Below are positions 24,596 through 34,029 of a DNA stretch of 64,000 nt, one piece after another (positions within the stretch are counted from its first letter, which is position 1; the number at the start of each line of letters is the position of its first letter). The DNA comes from Rhizobium sp. BT03 (GTDB lineage Bacteria > Pseudomonadota > Alphaproteobacteria > Rhizobiales > Rhizobiaceae), in assembly GCF_030053155.1 (NCBI RefSeq), contig NZ_CP125642.1, forward strand, positions 186,001-250,000, given 5' to 3'. Position numbers and translations under genes: made by a program. The notes beneath the pieces were generated by a model, which worked only from the letters and a program-made list of their open reading frames with translations, ran no database searches and had not been told where the DNA came from.

Positions 24596-25738
24596 TCAAG
24601 CCGTTTCCCGCGCGGCGGGCTTCATCCATTCCGCGCGCTCTGCGCCTTGCAGTTCTTCCACCGCATCGGCGGCGAAGCTCGGGACGACGCCGGTCCACAG
24701 CAATGCGCCGTCGGAGTTGGAATGGCCGTCGCCTTCGAGCTTATAGATGCTCTCGACGATATATTGGCCGTCCTCGTTGAGGCCTTTGATCTCGGAAATC
24801 TCGATCACCCGGCGTCGTCCGGTGCGTTTGAAGCGGGCGATCTGCACGACGACGTCGACCGCCGAGGCGATCTGGGCGCGTAGCGGCCGCAGCGGCATGT
24901 CGATATCCGACATCAGCGCCAGCGTTTCCAGCCGGTGCAGGGCGTCGTAAGGTGTGTTCGCATGCACCGTCGACAGGCTGCCGCTATGGCCCGAGGTCAT
25001 CGCCTGGATCATGTCGAGCGCCTCGCCGCCGCGGCACTCGCCGACGATGATGCGGTCGGGCCGCATGCGCAGCGACGAGCGGAACAGGTCGCGGATGCTG
25101 GCGCCGCCGCGGCCGAAACGGTCGGGCTTGGTCACTTCGAGATAGACGACATGCTCCTTGCGGATCTGCAGTTCCGAGGTGTCCTCAATGACGATGATGC
25201 GCTCGTGGTCGGCAAAGGCTTCCGACAGGGCGTTCAGCATCGTCGTCTTGCCGGTGCCGGTGCCGCCTGAAATGATGACGTTCTTCTGCAGCCCGACGGC
25301 CGCCTGCAGCAGCGTCAGCGACTGCTCGGTCAGGCTGCCCTGGGTGACGAGATCGCGGATGCTGCGGTGCTCTTTCAAAAAGCGGCGGATGGAGATGCAG
25401 AGGCCGGTGCGGGCGGCGGGCGGCTGGATCATCTGCACGCGCGAGCCATCCGGCAGGCGGGCTTCGACGCTCGGCTCCTCCGGCGTCAGCCGTTTGCCGG
25501 AGAATTGCGCGATGCTGCGCGCGGCCGATTCCAGGTCCTCGCGGCTGGCAAACCGCGTATCGGCGCGTTCGAGCTTGCCGCGCCTTTCGACGAAGATATC
25601 GGATGTCCCGTTGATCAGGATTTCGGAAACGCTCGGATCCTCGAGCAGGAAGCGGATCGGCCCCAGGAGCTTGTCCAGCGCCCGAGTCAGGACCTGGAAG
25701 GTCGCCTGTTCGGCGGCGTCGTCGGAAACGGCCTTCAT
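24596..25738 (-). CDS. TadA/CpaF-type secretion ATPase (second, divergent copy)
   Basis: This 380-aa type II/IV secretion ATPase has Walker A GGTGTGKTT, an Asp box (IIVIEDTSELQ), Walker B and a RMRPDRIIVGECRGGEALD His-box region. It would power pilus or secretion subunit assembly at the inner membrane. Its start overlaps the stop of a 43-aa membrane peptide gene by one base. It is separate from, and divergent to, the main Tad operon that carries its own FHA-fused ATPase. Some residues at the C-terminus (WMKPAARETA) are not conserved. Confidence 0.88.
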   Translation of the reverse strand: MKAVSDDAAEQATFQVLTRALDKLLGPIRFLLEDPSVSEILINGTSDIFVERRGKLERADTRFASREDLESAARSIAQFSGKRLTPEEPSVEARLPDGSRVQMIQPPAARTGLCISIRRFLKEHRSIRDLVTQGSLTEQSLTLLQAAVGLQKNVIISGGTGTGKTTMLNALSEAFADHERIIVIEDTSELQIRKEHVVYLEVTKPDRFGRGGASIRDLFRSSLRMRPDRIIVGECRGGEALDMIQAMTSGHSGSLSTVHANTPYDALHRLETLALMSDIDMPLRPLRAQIASAVDVVVQIARFKRTGRRRVIEISEIKGLNEDGQYIVESIYKLEGDGHSNSDGALLWTGVVPSFAADAVEELQGAERAEWMKPAARETA

Positions 25739-25869
25739 CAGAGCGGCATCCCCACCAGAACCGTGCTCATGCCGAACAATGTCGCCATCATCTGGACCGC
25801 GGTCGGAAAGAACATCATCAGCGGAATGAGGACCAGTGCAAGTATCAGAATGCTGCTCATCGTTTCCAT
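25738..25869 (-). CDS. 43-aa hydrophobic membrane peptide
   Basis: This small gene encodes METMSSILILALVLIPLMMF followed by a second hydrophobic stretch, so at least one membrane segment is likely. A GGAGAG ribosome site stands 7 bases before the ATG. Its TGA overlaps the ATG of the TadA-type gene by one base, which suggests translational coupling. Pseudopilin-like or ATPase-anchoring roles are possible. No known family was recognised. Confidence 0.6.
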   Translation of the reverse strand: METMSSILILALVLIPLMMFFPTAVQMMATLFGMSTVLVGMPL

Positions 25870-26378
25870 GGTTTTCTCTCCGGAACGACTGAAGGGCCAA
25901 GCCCAATCTGTCGGATAAGCTTAATCCAGATCGTCAAGCAACGCCATGGTCGCGTCCCCGCGCGGGCGGCGGATCTCGTGCTTCTGTTCCATCTATTCTA
26001 TCGCCTTGAAAGAATTGACCAATTATGGGGCAGTGAACGATAGCGCGCAATGCCGGCGAAGAACGCGTTCCAAAGGGTAAAACTATAGCAGGTTCAGGCG
26101 GTTAGTTTGCAATTTCAGCCGTCAACTGCGTTTCATCATGAGACGCCTCCAAGACAATTGGAACCCTCCGTTCCGTTTGCTTGACGGAGGGCTGGCCTTG
26201 GGCGCACTCTTGGGTCTTAATGGTGTTGCTCAACAAGCGTTGGCCGCCGGGGAAGAAAAGCTGAAGCAGAACATATCATTGGAACGAGCAACGTGCTGGT
26301 TCGGATCGATACCGTATGCTTGGTAATCTTCTCTCAGGTCTTCGATCCGAAACAAACCTAGGAACGAGGAATACGCAG
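25870..26378. promoter_or_regulatory. Divergent intergenic region of the Tad locus
   Basis: This 509-base gap must hold promoters for the leftward peptide-tadA pair and the rightward pilus operon. A hairpin CCCTCCGT/ACGGAGGG occurs at 26164-26171 and 26184-26191. A 62-codon frame (26138-26326) with a signal-peptide-like start (ending ALAAGE) lacks a ribosome site and is only a weak gene candidate. Confidence 0.4.
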
Positions 26379-26582
26379 ATGTTTGGAAAACTCAAGACTC
26401 TCGCAATTGCACTTCACCAGGACGAACGCGGCGACATGGCCCAGATCGTCCTTGCCGTCGCCCTGATCGTCATTCCGCTGATGCTGCTCCTGCTCGCATT
26501 CGGCAAACAGATCGGCGAATGGTTCAACGAAAAGAACACGGCGCTCTCGGATGCCGAGAGAATTCCCGAGCCGGGTCAATAA
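26379..26582 (+). CDS. Flp-type pilin-like small protein
   Basis: The 67-aa product has a short basic leader, an ERGDMAQIV processing-like region and a single 20-residue hydrophobic segment (AVALIVIPLMLLLLAFG). This resembles Flp/Fap pilins but is more divergent around the cleavage site. AGGA lies 8 bases before the ATG. It is the first gene of the plus-strand Tad operon and directly precedes the prepilin peptidase, which should cut its leader. It could be the major pilin or a minor membrane subunit. Confidence 0.7.
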   Translation: MFGKLKTLAIALHQDERGDMAQIVLAVALIVIPLMLLLLAFGKQIGEWFNEKNTALSDAERIPEPGQ

Positions 26583-26596
26583 GCGGGTCCCGTGTC

Positions 26597-27160
26597 ATGG
26601 ATATGACCTACGATCTGACCCTGATGCCTGCAGCGGCGGCTCTTGCCGTCGCTTGCGCCACGACCGCGGCGGTGCTCGATCACCGCCAGGGTCACATCCC
26701 GAACGCCGTGACCTATCCCTGCCTGCTTGCCGGTTTCATGCTGGCGGCAGTCAACGGTGGTCTGGCAGGGATCGGCCTTGCCTTTGCCGGCCTCCTTGCG
26801 GCCGGCATGATCTTCATCATCGCCTTCGCAGCCGGAAGCTGCGGCGGCGGCGACGTCAAGCTGATGGCGGCGCTCGGCGCCATTCTCGGCCTCTGGCCCG
26901 CCATCGACGTGACGCTCGCATCGCTGATGGTCGGCGGTGTGATCGCCGTTTTCTCGATGGCGCTGCGCGTTCAGTGGAGCGTACTGGCCCGGAACGTCGG
27001 ATTGTTTGCCCTGCTGCTGCCTGCCGGTTTCCGCGATGCCGCCTCGGTGCTGAAGCCGCGCGAGACACATCATACCGTCCGCTTCGGCGTTGCCGCCGCT
27101 CTCGGACTTCTCTGGTGCCTGTTCATGCCCGATTTCACCCCTCTTTCACTCGTGAGGTAA
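26597..27160 (+). CDS. cpaA: Prepilin peptidase CpaA/TadV
   Basis: This 187-aa membrane protein is an A24-family aspartic peptidase. The catalytic aspartates are D28 in LDHRQGHIPN and D86 in GGGDVK. Five to six hydrophobic segments are visible. It cleaves and may methylate Flp-type prepilins at the inner membrane. It lies 14 bases after the pilin-like gene. Confidence 0.88.
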   Translation: MDMTYDLTLMPAAAALAVACATTAAVLDHRQGHIPNAVTYPCLLAGFMLAAVNGGLAGIGLAFAGLLAAGMIFIIAFAAGSCGGGDVKLMAALGAILGLWPAIDVTLASLMVGGVIAVFSMALRVQWSVLARNVGLFALLLPAGFRDAASVLKPRETHHTVRFGVAAALGLLWCLFMPDFTPLSLVR

Positions 27161-27165
27161 CGGCA

Positions 27166-27963
27166 ATGCGCGCTGAACTCGAACGCCCCCTCTTCGACGG
27201 TGCCTTCTGGAGTTCGATCCTGCACTCGCGGACCTTCTGGATCCCTGAGGATCACGGCGCGCTCTTCGGCACCTTTGCGATCGCGATGATTTTGCTTGCC
27301 TCGATGCTGCTGTTGCCGCGGCTTTCCGCCCGCCGGCGCCGGATATCGGAGCTGCATGGCGATATCTCCGGCAGCACGACGATGATGGATTTCGTGCTCG
27401 TCACGCCGGTCTTCGTCTTCTTCATGTTCGTGGTCTTCCAGTTCGCAATCCTGGCGAAAAATCACCTCTTCACCCATTATGCCGCCTATGCGGCGGCCCG
27501 CAGCGCCCGCGTCTATTTCTGCCCGGCCCTGCCGATCACCATCCGCAGCTTCATCGACGCCAAGACCTGCGATGACGATGCTGCTCCCGGCAAGGCCGAT
27601 CTTGCCGCCCGCCTGGCGCTGATCCCGGCCGCCCCCTACGACCAGTTGAAATGCGTCGGCGCCTGCCAGCCGCCGGAAGAGGCGCTGAAAAGCCTTGCCG
27701 ATGCTTCCGGGCTTTCGAAGAACTGGCGGGCGATGCGCAACCAGGCCCGCTACATGTTCGACCCGCAGAACGTAACCGTCACCGTCGACCGCGCGCCGAT
27801 GGCGCTCTATGCCGCCATCAACCGCTCGCCGCATGTGCCGGTGACCGCCAAGGTCGAAGCGCGCTTCCTGCTGCTCGAATATGCCGGCTGGGTCTTTGCC
27901 CGCGGCCAGAGGAAAGACGGCCGCTACTACACGATCTCGAAGGCGGAGGTGAACCTGCTATGA
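27166..27963 (+). CDS. TadE-like pilus assembly protein
   Basis: The 265-aa protein has an N-terminal hydrophobic segment (residues 38-55), then a second prepilin-like membrane segment (MDFVLVTPVFVFFMFVVFQF) followed by an AYAAARSARVY alpha-helical stretch, as in TadE pseudopilins. The remaining part is a periplasmic domain with several cysteines. It follows cpaA by 5 bases and overlaps the next gene by an ATGA junction. The extra N-terminal membrane segment is unusual for TadE. Confidence 0.75.
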   Translation: MRAELERPLFDGAFWSSILHSRTFWIPEDHGALFGTFAIAMILLASMLLLPRLSARRRRISELHGDISGSTTMMDFVLVTPVFVFFMFVVFQFAILAKNHLFTHYAAYAAARSARVYFCPALPITIRSFIDAKTCDDDAAPGKADLAARLALIPAAPYDQLKCVGACQPPEEALKSLADASGLSKNWRAMRNQARYMFDPQNVTVTVDRAPMALYAAINRSPHVPVTAKVEARFLLLEYAGWVFARGQRKDGRYYTISKAEVNLL

Positions 27964-29600
27964 CACCGACCCTCATCAAACGCCTGCACCGCGACGAACG
28001 CGGCTTCCTGTCGCCGATCATTCTCTACATGACGATCGCGCTCGCCCTGATGATCGTCTGGATCCTGAATACCGGACAGATGATCTACGACAAGCAGCGC
28101 ACGCAGGACACGGCCGACGCCGCCGCCCTCGTCCATGCCGACTGGGAAGCGCGCTATCTCAACATCATGGCGATGAACAATGTCGCCTCCTCGCAGGCCA
28201 CCGTCGTCATGGCGACCTCGGTCGCCTTCCAACTCACCACGGCGGAGCTGGCCCTGCGCTCGACCGCCATTCTGGCGAAACTTGCCGAATACTCCTTCAC
28301 CGAGGGCTTCGGCCCGGCGTCGCTGCTGCCGCCGATGCCGCCGATGCCCTATTGCCCGGGCTGGCAGAAGGTTCCGATCGTCGGCGGCATCATCTACGGC
28401 GCCTGCTTGGCGTTCCAGGGGTTCCGGGCGACGGAGGCCAGCCTTGCGATTGCCTACACGGTAAAAGCACAGATCGATTATGATCCCTGGGGCCTCATCG
28501 TGAAGTCCAGCGACATCATCGACGGCATGAACGATCTCAACGACTATCTCGTCGAGAGCTTTCCGCAGCGCGTCGGCAACGAAGCCCTGCATCTGGTGCG
28601 CATGAACAACTCGGACCATGTCGTCTTCCATCCGCCATGCGAATCCTGCAACGACGCCGGAGAAGGTGCCGGCGGCAACCTTCCGGTCGATCGCGACGGC
28701 GTCAATCCCGCTGCGGCCTATGCTGAAATGTGCCTTGCCATGAGCAGGGGTACGGAGGGACAGGACCCGCTGCTGATGCGCGGCGAATTCGCCAATCGCG
28801 GCTTCCCCAACGGCAAGGGTCCGTTGACCGCCGGCGGCGTCGACGGCAGCCATATCCGCGACTTCGTCAACCACGAAAGCGGCATCGACGATGCGCTGGT
28901 GAACTTCTACATCTTCTATGAAGCCTTCGGACCGGCCTATCTGAGTAAGATCCCGTTCAAGGCGATCATCGAGCAATATGCCGATCTCAGCTGGTGGGAG
29001 GAACTGACGCTCGATGCCAGCTTCTTCGTTGCAGAGGAGTTCTTCGGCCTTGAATTCGGCGTCGTGAACCCCTTCCAGCTGCCGATCGACGTTCCGCCGC
29101 GCTATTCCGACAAGCAGACGAAGGACGAGAACGATTTCACCCGCAAGTTCGACATGATCTGGAACCAGGTCTGCGGGCCGGCCGGTGGGGCGATCTCTGT
29201 GGCAGGTGCCGCCCTGCCGGTCATCTCCTTCCCCAAGCCTTACTGGCTGAAGGGCCGCATCCCCTTCAACTTCACGCCCTTCGGCGGCGAGCAGCTCGAT
29301 GACTATCAGACGCTGGCGATCGTTTCGCGTGCGCCGCGGGCCCGGCTGCAGATCCGCATCTTCAAGGACAAGACGCCGTCCGCCTATGCGCTAGCGCAGA
29401 GCTGGGTCCATAATTACACGGCCTTCGATCTCTATACGCAGGACTGGCTCGCATCGCTGGCGCCGGCCACGCTCGCCGATGATACCGGCGAGGTTTCGAA
29501 CACCATCAAGCAGAGCCCGGCCGCCGATAGTTTCACCGGCCTGACCCGCGTCTTCGACAAGGGAGGAGCCAATGCCTGGGCTGCCGTCAACACACACTGA
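27960..29600 (+). CDS. TadG-like pilus assembly protein
   Basis: This 546-aa protein begins with a short basic leader and the DERGFLSPIILYMTIALALMIV-type segment (residues 12-35) of TadE/TadG-like proteins. The phrase QRTQDTADAAALVHADW follows, typical of TadG N-termini. The large remaining region is predicted to be periplasmic. No von Willebrand A metal motif (DxSxS), found in many TadG proteins, was seen. It overlaps the upstream gene by 4 bases and the downstream gene by 29 bases. Confidence 0.75.
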   Translation: MTPTLIKRLHRDERGFLSPIILYMTIALALMIVWILNTGQMIYDKQRTQDTADAAALVHADWEARYLNIMAMNNVASSQATVVMATSVAFQLTTAELALRSTAILAKLAEYSFTEGFGPASLLPPMPPMPYCPGWQKVPIVGGIIYGACLAFQGFRATEASLAIAYTVKAQIDYDPWGLIVKSSDIIDGMNDLNDYLVESFPQRVGNEALHLVRMNNSDHVVFHPPCESCNDAGEGAGGNLPVDRDGVNPAAAYAEMCLAMSRGTEGQDPLLMRGEFANRGFPNGKGPLTAGGVDGSHIRDFVNHESGIDDALVNFYIFYEAFGPAYLSKIPFKAIIEQYADLSWWEELTLDASFFVAEEFFGLEFGVVNPFQLPIDVPPRYSDKQTKDENDFTRKFDMIWNQVCGPAGGAISVAGAALPVISFPKPYWLKGRIPFNFTPFGGEQLDDYQTLAIVSRAPRARLQIRIFKDKTPSAYALAQSWVHNYTAFDLYTQDWLASLAPATLADDTGEVSNTIKQSPAADSFTGLTRVFDKGGANAWAAVNTH

Positions 29601-30249
29601 TCCTGCCGGTGCGCCGGCCGGCGGCCTGATGATGCGGCTGCACCGCGACAGGCGCGGCCTGGCCTCGATCGAATTCGTGCTCGCCGCACCCGTCATCCTG
29701 CTGATCGTGATCTTCATGATCCATGCCAACAGGATCTCCACCAAGAAGGTGGGCACCATGCTGGCGATGCGCAACGCCGCCTTCGCCGAGGCGAACGGGC
29801 TGGACTGCACCTCGGATTTCTCGAACGTCTTTCCACTCCCCTCTCTGCCGGCGCTGCCCGGACGCGACGCCATGAGCTGCTCGCGCACGCCCTCGCACGA
29901 AGGCGGCGGCGAGCCGCAGCGCACCTTCGTCTGGGACGACGTCCAGAACACGCTGAAGAGCGACGGCCGCGACTTCGGCGATATGGTCGGCGACCTCGCC
30001 AATGAAAAACCGCAGCTGGTCACCGCGACGGCCGACCGCGTCTACAAGTTCAGGGATTCCGACGACCTCGATACGATCAGGAGCATCCGCTGGAAGGATG
30101 CGTTCACCGTGGACGATGCAACGCTGTTTGCCTCGCACAACAACGACACCACGCGCCGCGGCTACGACCCGACGCTGCGCCGGGAAATCCGCGATGTGGC
30201 CGACGATTCCGGCGATCTGTTCGACGGCGTCTTTCCGGGAGCGAAATAG
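29572..30249 (+). CDS. TadE-like pseudopilin
   Basis: The 225-aa protein has a basic leader, RRGLASIEFVLAAPVILLI, and a long membrane segment, which is the pseudopilin-like N-terminus of TadE with the conserved Glu at +5 of the processed form. GGAGGAGCC forms the ribosome site for ATG 29572, inside the end of the previous gene. It is therefore likely cleaved by the CpaA encoded upstream. The C-terminal part is periplasmic and has no recognised domain. Confidence 0.78.
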   Translation: MPGLPSTHTDPAGAPAGGLMMRLHRDRRGLASIEFVLAAPVILLIVIFMIHANRISTKKVGTMLAMRNAAFAEANGLDCTSDFSNVFPLPSLPALPGRDAMSCSRTPSHEGGGEPQRTFVWDDVQNTLKSDGRDFGDMVGDLANEKPQLVTATADRVYKFRDSDDLDTIRSIRWKDAFTVDDATLFASHNNDTTRRGYDPTLRREIRDVADDSGDLFDGVFPGAK

Positions 30250-30250
30250 G

Positions 30251-31165
30251 ATGAGACAGGGCGCGCGCATCTCCGTTCATCTTCTGGCCACCGCGTTCGG
30301 TATCGGGCTTGCCGCCGCCTTGGCCACGCCGGGCCGCGCCGAGGTCTACAAGGATTTCCGGGCGACGCTGAATTCGATGCTGGCCGGCATTGTCGGCGCG
30401 CCGGAACGTTCGCCGCGCGATCTCGTCATCAACGGCCAGCCGCTCGAATTCACGCCCTACCAGAGCGATCGCAGCATTTCCGACATCACCGACGAATGGC
30501 TGCGGGTGCTGGCCGTCAATACCCGTCCTGCCCTGCCGAAAAGCAATGACAGGCAGGAGCTGACGGCCGTCATCGCCGCCAACATGCTGATCGTCCCGAA
30601 GGTAAGCCGCATCCGCGACGACCTTGCCGTGGTGGTTCGTTTCTTCGACGGCGACGGCGAGGCGGCGCTCGATTATCTCCGACGGCAGGACCCGGAAAAT
30701 TCCTCGACGAGAGCGCCGATCCCGGGTGTCTCGATCATGATCCGCCGCCCCGCCGATGCGCCGGTGACCGAGGTGCTGATGAGCCGCTTCGAGGACGTGG
30801 CGTCGTCGCTGCCGGCCTTTGCGGCGCCCGCCGATGTCAGCAAGCTGCCGCAGTCGCTGCGCCCGCCGGCCGGCGTCGAGGTGCTGAGCGATATCGGCGA
30901 CCGCGACAAGGGCCATACCTCGCGCACGGTCGTCTCGAAAGGCTCGCTGTCGGCCGTGCGCTGGTCGGATGCGCGCGCCGAGCTTCTCACCCGTGATGGT
31001 TTCACCATCGAGGCGCCGCCGGCTGAGCGCGGCGGGGTCACTGCCCTTTACGGCCGGCGCGGCAGCGTCGAGGCCAATGTTCTCTACACCAGCAGCAAGA
31101 GCGACGGCCGGACCGTCGAGGTCATTCAAATCAGGCAACCCTTCGTCGAAGGAATAACACCATGA
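30251..31165 (+). CDS. Exported protein of unknown function in the Tad operon
   Basis: The 304-aa product has a clear signal peptide (residues 1-27, ending in a GRAEV cleavage-like site). No membrane segment or known domain is visible afterwards. It sits between a TadE-like gene and cpaB and overlaps cpaB by an ATGA junction, so it belongs to the pilus operon. A periplasmic assembly factor is the natural guess. Confidence 0.7.
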   Translation: MRQGARISVHLLATAFGIGLAAALATPGRAEVYKDFRATLNSMLAGIVGAPERSPRDLVINGQPLEFTPYQSDRSISDITDEWLRVLAVNTRPALPKSNDRQELTAVIAANMLIVPKVSRIRDDLAVVVRFFDGDGEAALDYLRRQDPENSSTRAPIPGVSIMIRRPADAPVTEVLMSRFEDVASSLPAFAAPADVSKLPQSLRPPAGVEVLSDIGDRDKGHTSRTVVSKGSLSAVRWSDARAELLTRDGFTIEAPPAERGGVTALYGRRGSVEANVLYTSSKSDGRTVEVIQIRQPFVEGITP

Positions 31166-32100
31166 ACTGGAAGCTCATCGCGGCCGTCATCGTCGGGCTG
31201 ATCACCGGCGTTCTGCTCTACTTCTGGACCGAGAGCGTCAAGAACGAGCAGGTGGCCTATGCCTTCATGCGGCTCCAGCCCGACCGGAAGGTGACGCGCG
31301 GTCAGGCGATCACATCAGATATGCTTGCCGAACCGGTCATGCTGCCGGAAAGCTTCGGGGCGCTCGCCAAGCTCGCCGTGCCTGCGGCCAGCGCCTATCA
31401 GGAATGGCTGAAGGACAGGACGGCCGCGGCCGACATTCCGGCCGGCTCGGTGCTGCTCTTCCAGTATTTCGACGATAATGACGGCGGCCGCCTGACGACG
31501 ATGATCGCGCCCGGCAAACGGGCGCTCACCCTTCCCGTCAACGCCGCTGCCGCCGTCGGCCACTTCGTCGAGCCCGGCAGCTATGTCGATATTATCGGCA
31601 CCGTCGATGAGCCGGTCGAACCGGTGGCGCCTGCCGCCGCGGCGCAGCCGGGAACCCCCGGCCAGGCACCGGCCGTTCCCGGACAAGCGCCTGCCGTGGC
31701 CGGCCAGCCGCCGGCTCCGGCCCAGCCCGCCTCGCCGGTCGAGCAGATGCTGAAGAACTATCTCACCCAATATCCGGGCGCCGACGAGAATGACGTCAAT
31801 GCCTACCGCAAGCAGGCGCAGGATTATAAACTCGGAATCAGCTCGCGCACCCGCGTCGTCACCCGCACCTTCCTGCAGAATGTCAAAGTGCTCGCCGTCG
31901 GCGCGGCGACGACGGCTGAGGGCGCCATCACCAAGGCCAACAGCACCTACAATAACGTGACCGTTGAGGTGACGCCGTCGGAGGCCGAAATGCTGATTTT
32001 CGCGCTCGGCCAGTCGAACGGCAGCCTGAACATGGTGCTGCGCAATCCGGCCGACAATAGCGTCGAGGAACTGCCGAGCATCAACTGGACGCGCATGTGA
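31162..32100 (+). CDS. cpaB: Flp pilus assembly protein CpaB/RcpC
   Basis: The 312-aa protein has one N-terminal membrane segment and a SAF-like domain (RKVTRGQAITSDMLAEPVMLP), followed by TLPVNAAAAVGHFVEPGSYVDIIGT, the CpaB signature. A proline/alanine-rich insert (about residues 155-195) is a likely flexible linker. In known Tad systems CpaB is periplasmic and works with the secretin, yet no secretin gene is seen here. Confidence 0.88.
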   Translation: MNWKLIAAVIVGLITGVLLYFWTESVKNEQVAYAFMRLQPDRKVTRGQAITSDMLAEPVMLPESFGALAKLAVPAASAYQEWLKDRTAAADIPAGSVLLFQYFDDNDGGRLTTMIAPGKRALTLPVNAAAAVGHFVEPGSYVDIIGTVDEPVEPVAPAAAAQPGTPGQAPAVPGQAPAVAGQPPAPAQPASPVEQMLKNYLTQYPGADENDVNAYRKQAQDYKLGISSRTRVVTRTFLQNVKVLAVGAATTAEGAITKANSTYNNVTVEVTPSEAEMLIFALGQSNGSLNMVLRNPADNSVEELPSINWTRM

Positions 32101-32120
32101 CGGTCGCTGGGGAGTGAGCC

Positions 32121-34019
32121 ATGCTGTTGAAGATTTCCTATGAGGATGGCAGCGGCCGGGAGGTAATCCCGCTTTCGGCGAACGAGACCTATTTCGTCGG
32201 CGAAAGCAGCACGCTGACGCTGCCGGCCGGCGCCGGCGTCGTGCGGCTGCGCGGCAGCCACGTTTCTTCGCCGCAATTCGTGCTGCGCAAATCCGGCCAG
32301 GGCTGGTCGGTGCAGCATCACGGCCGCAACCCGACCCGTGTCGACGACCAGCCGCTGCGGGCCGGTACGCCGGTTGCGGTTTCGGCCGGCATGTCGATCT
32401 GGGTGCCGAACGTCACGATCGAACTGGTCGAACCGGCCGCGGCGGCCGAAGCGGTGACGCAGTTTCCGGACCAGGAGCGGGTGCTGGCGTTGCAGATGGA
32501 GATACATGAGCGGCTGCTAAAAGACACGCAATATGACCGTCTGGTCAAATCCTCCGATTTCGGCCGCGAGGACACGCGAAACCGCATCCGCGAACGGCTC
32601 GACATGTTCATCAAGGAGGCGCTCGACGGTGCGCCGCAGGATCTCGTCATCCTCGTCATCAAGAACGCCGTCTATCGCTGGCTGGCAAAACGCATTGCCC
32701 GCACCGGCCGGCGCGATGCCTCGTCGACGGCCGCCAGCCTGTTGCGCGAGGAGCAGGACAATCGCCGCCTGTTCGATGTCGGCAAGGCGCTGATCTCGGC
32801 GCTGCAGCTGAAGCTGAATTTCGAATCCACCCGCGCCGACTTCGCCCAGCTCGACACGCGGTTCAGCGCTGCCTTCCAGTCCCGGCAGGCGCTCTTCAAT
32901 GCCGGCGACCGTTACGAGATCGCCCATATGCATCTGCGCTCCAATATCGAGGAGCTGATGTATCGCTGGGGCACGATCTCGGAGCTGATGGATCTCGACG
33001 TCATCTCGGAAATCATGGTGACGCGCTACGACGAGATCTATGTCGAAAAATTCGGCCTGCTGGAGCGCTATCCGTTCGCCTTCGCCAATGAGCGGCAGCT
33101 GATGAAGGTGATCGAGCGCATCGCCGTCGATTCCAACCGCTCGATCAACGAGAGCGAGGCTATGGCCGACTTCCGCATGCCCGACGGCTCGCGCGTCAAT
33201 GCCGTGATCCCGCCGCTGGCGGTCAAGGGCGCTTGTCTCACCATCCGCAAATTCGGCGGCAAGTCGCGGCTCGACATCTCCAAGCTGGTGACGGCAGGCG
33301 CGCTCAGCGAACCGATGCGCGCCTTCCTCGAAGCGGCGGTGCGGGCCCGCAAGAACATCGTCGTCTCCGGCGGCACCGGCTCCGGCAAGACGACGCTGTT
33401 GAACAGCCTGTCGCAGTTCATCCCGATCGGCGAGCGCGTCGTTGCCGTCGAGGATACGTCGGAACTGCAGCTCGACGGCATCCATGTCGTCTACTTGCAA
33501 TCGCGGCCGAAAACGGCGGAGTCCGAAACCAGCGTCACCATCCGTGATCTGGTGCGCAACGCGCTGCGCATGCGCCCCGACCGCATCATCGTCGGCGAGT
33601 GCCGCGGCGCCGAGGCAATCGACATGCTGCAGGCGATGAATACCGGCCATGCCGGCTCGATGACGACGGCGCATGCCAATACGCCGCAGGACATGATGAC
33701 CCGCCTTGAGGTGATGGTGCTGCAGGGCCAGAGCTCGCTGCCTGTCATGGCGATCCGCCAGCAGATCGTCGCCGCCGTCGAGCTCGTCGTGCAGCTCAAC
33801 CGCCTGGAAAGCGGCCGGCGCGCCGTGACCGAAATATCCGAGGTGATCGGCATCGATCCGGATACCGGCCTCGTCATCGTCGAGCCGATCTTCCATCTCG
33901 TCGGCCGCGCCGGCGGCCAGGCGGTGCATGCCTTCACCGGCTACCTGCCGAGTTTCGTCGCCGAACTCGTCGAGTTCGGAGAAGACGGTGAAATCGAAAA
34001 ACTCGACATGTTCGTTTGA
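32121..34019 (+). CDS. FHA-TadA/CpaF fusion secretion ATPase
   Basis: The 632-aa protein has an N-terminal region of about 100 residues with FHA-like beta-sheet features (LRGSHVSSPQFVLRKSGQGW resembles the R-G-S-x-x-S/H core). A complete TadA/CpaF ATPase follows: Walker A GGTGSGKTT near residue 415, Asp box VVAVEDTSELQ, and RMRPDRIIVGECRGAEAID. CpaF proteins usually lack an FHA domain. This suggests control by phosphothreonine or by docking to the second FHA protein in the operon. The FHA call is by pattern only. Confidence 0.82.
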   Translation: MLLKISYEDGSGREVIPLSANETYFVGESSTLTLPAGAGVVRLRGSHVSSPQFVLRKSGQGWSVQHHGRNPTRVDDQPLRAGTPVAVSAGMSIWVPNVTIELVEPAAAAEAVTQFPDQERVLALQMEIHERLLKDTQYDRLVKSSDFGREDTRNRIRERLDMFIKEALDGAPQDLVILVIKNAVYRWLAKRIARTGRRDASSTAASLLREEQDNRRLFDVGKALISALQLKLNFESTRADFAQLDTRFSAAFQSRQALFNAGDRYEIAHMHLRSNIEELMYRWGTISELMDLDVISEIMVTRYDEIYVEKFGLLERYPFAFANERQLMKVIERIAVDSNRSINESEAMADFRMPDGSRVNAVIPPLAVKGACLTIRKFGGKSRLDISKLVTAGALSEPMRAFLEAAVRARKNIVVSGGTGSGKTTLLNSLSQFIPIGERVVAVEDTSELQLDGIHVVYLQSRPKTAESETSVTIRDLVRNALRMRPDRIIVGECRGAEAIDMLQAMNTGHAGSMTTAHANTPQDMMTRLEVMVLQGQSSLPVMAIRQQIVAAVELVVQLNRLESGRRAVTEISEVIGIDPDTGLVIVEPIFHLVGRAGGQAVHAFTGYLPSFVAELVEFGEDGEIEKLDMFV

Positions 34020-34029
34020 GGGAAAAACC

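Noticed and set aside
26138..26326. 62-codon frame with a signal-like start upstream of the pilin gene
   Set aside because: No ribosome site and no similarity to a known family; kept only as a note in the intergenic entry.
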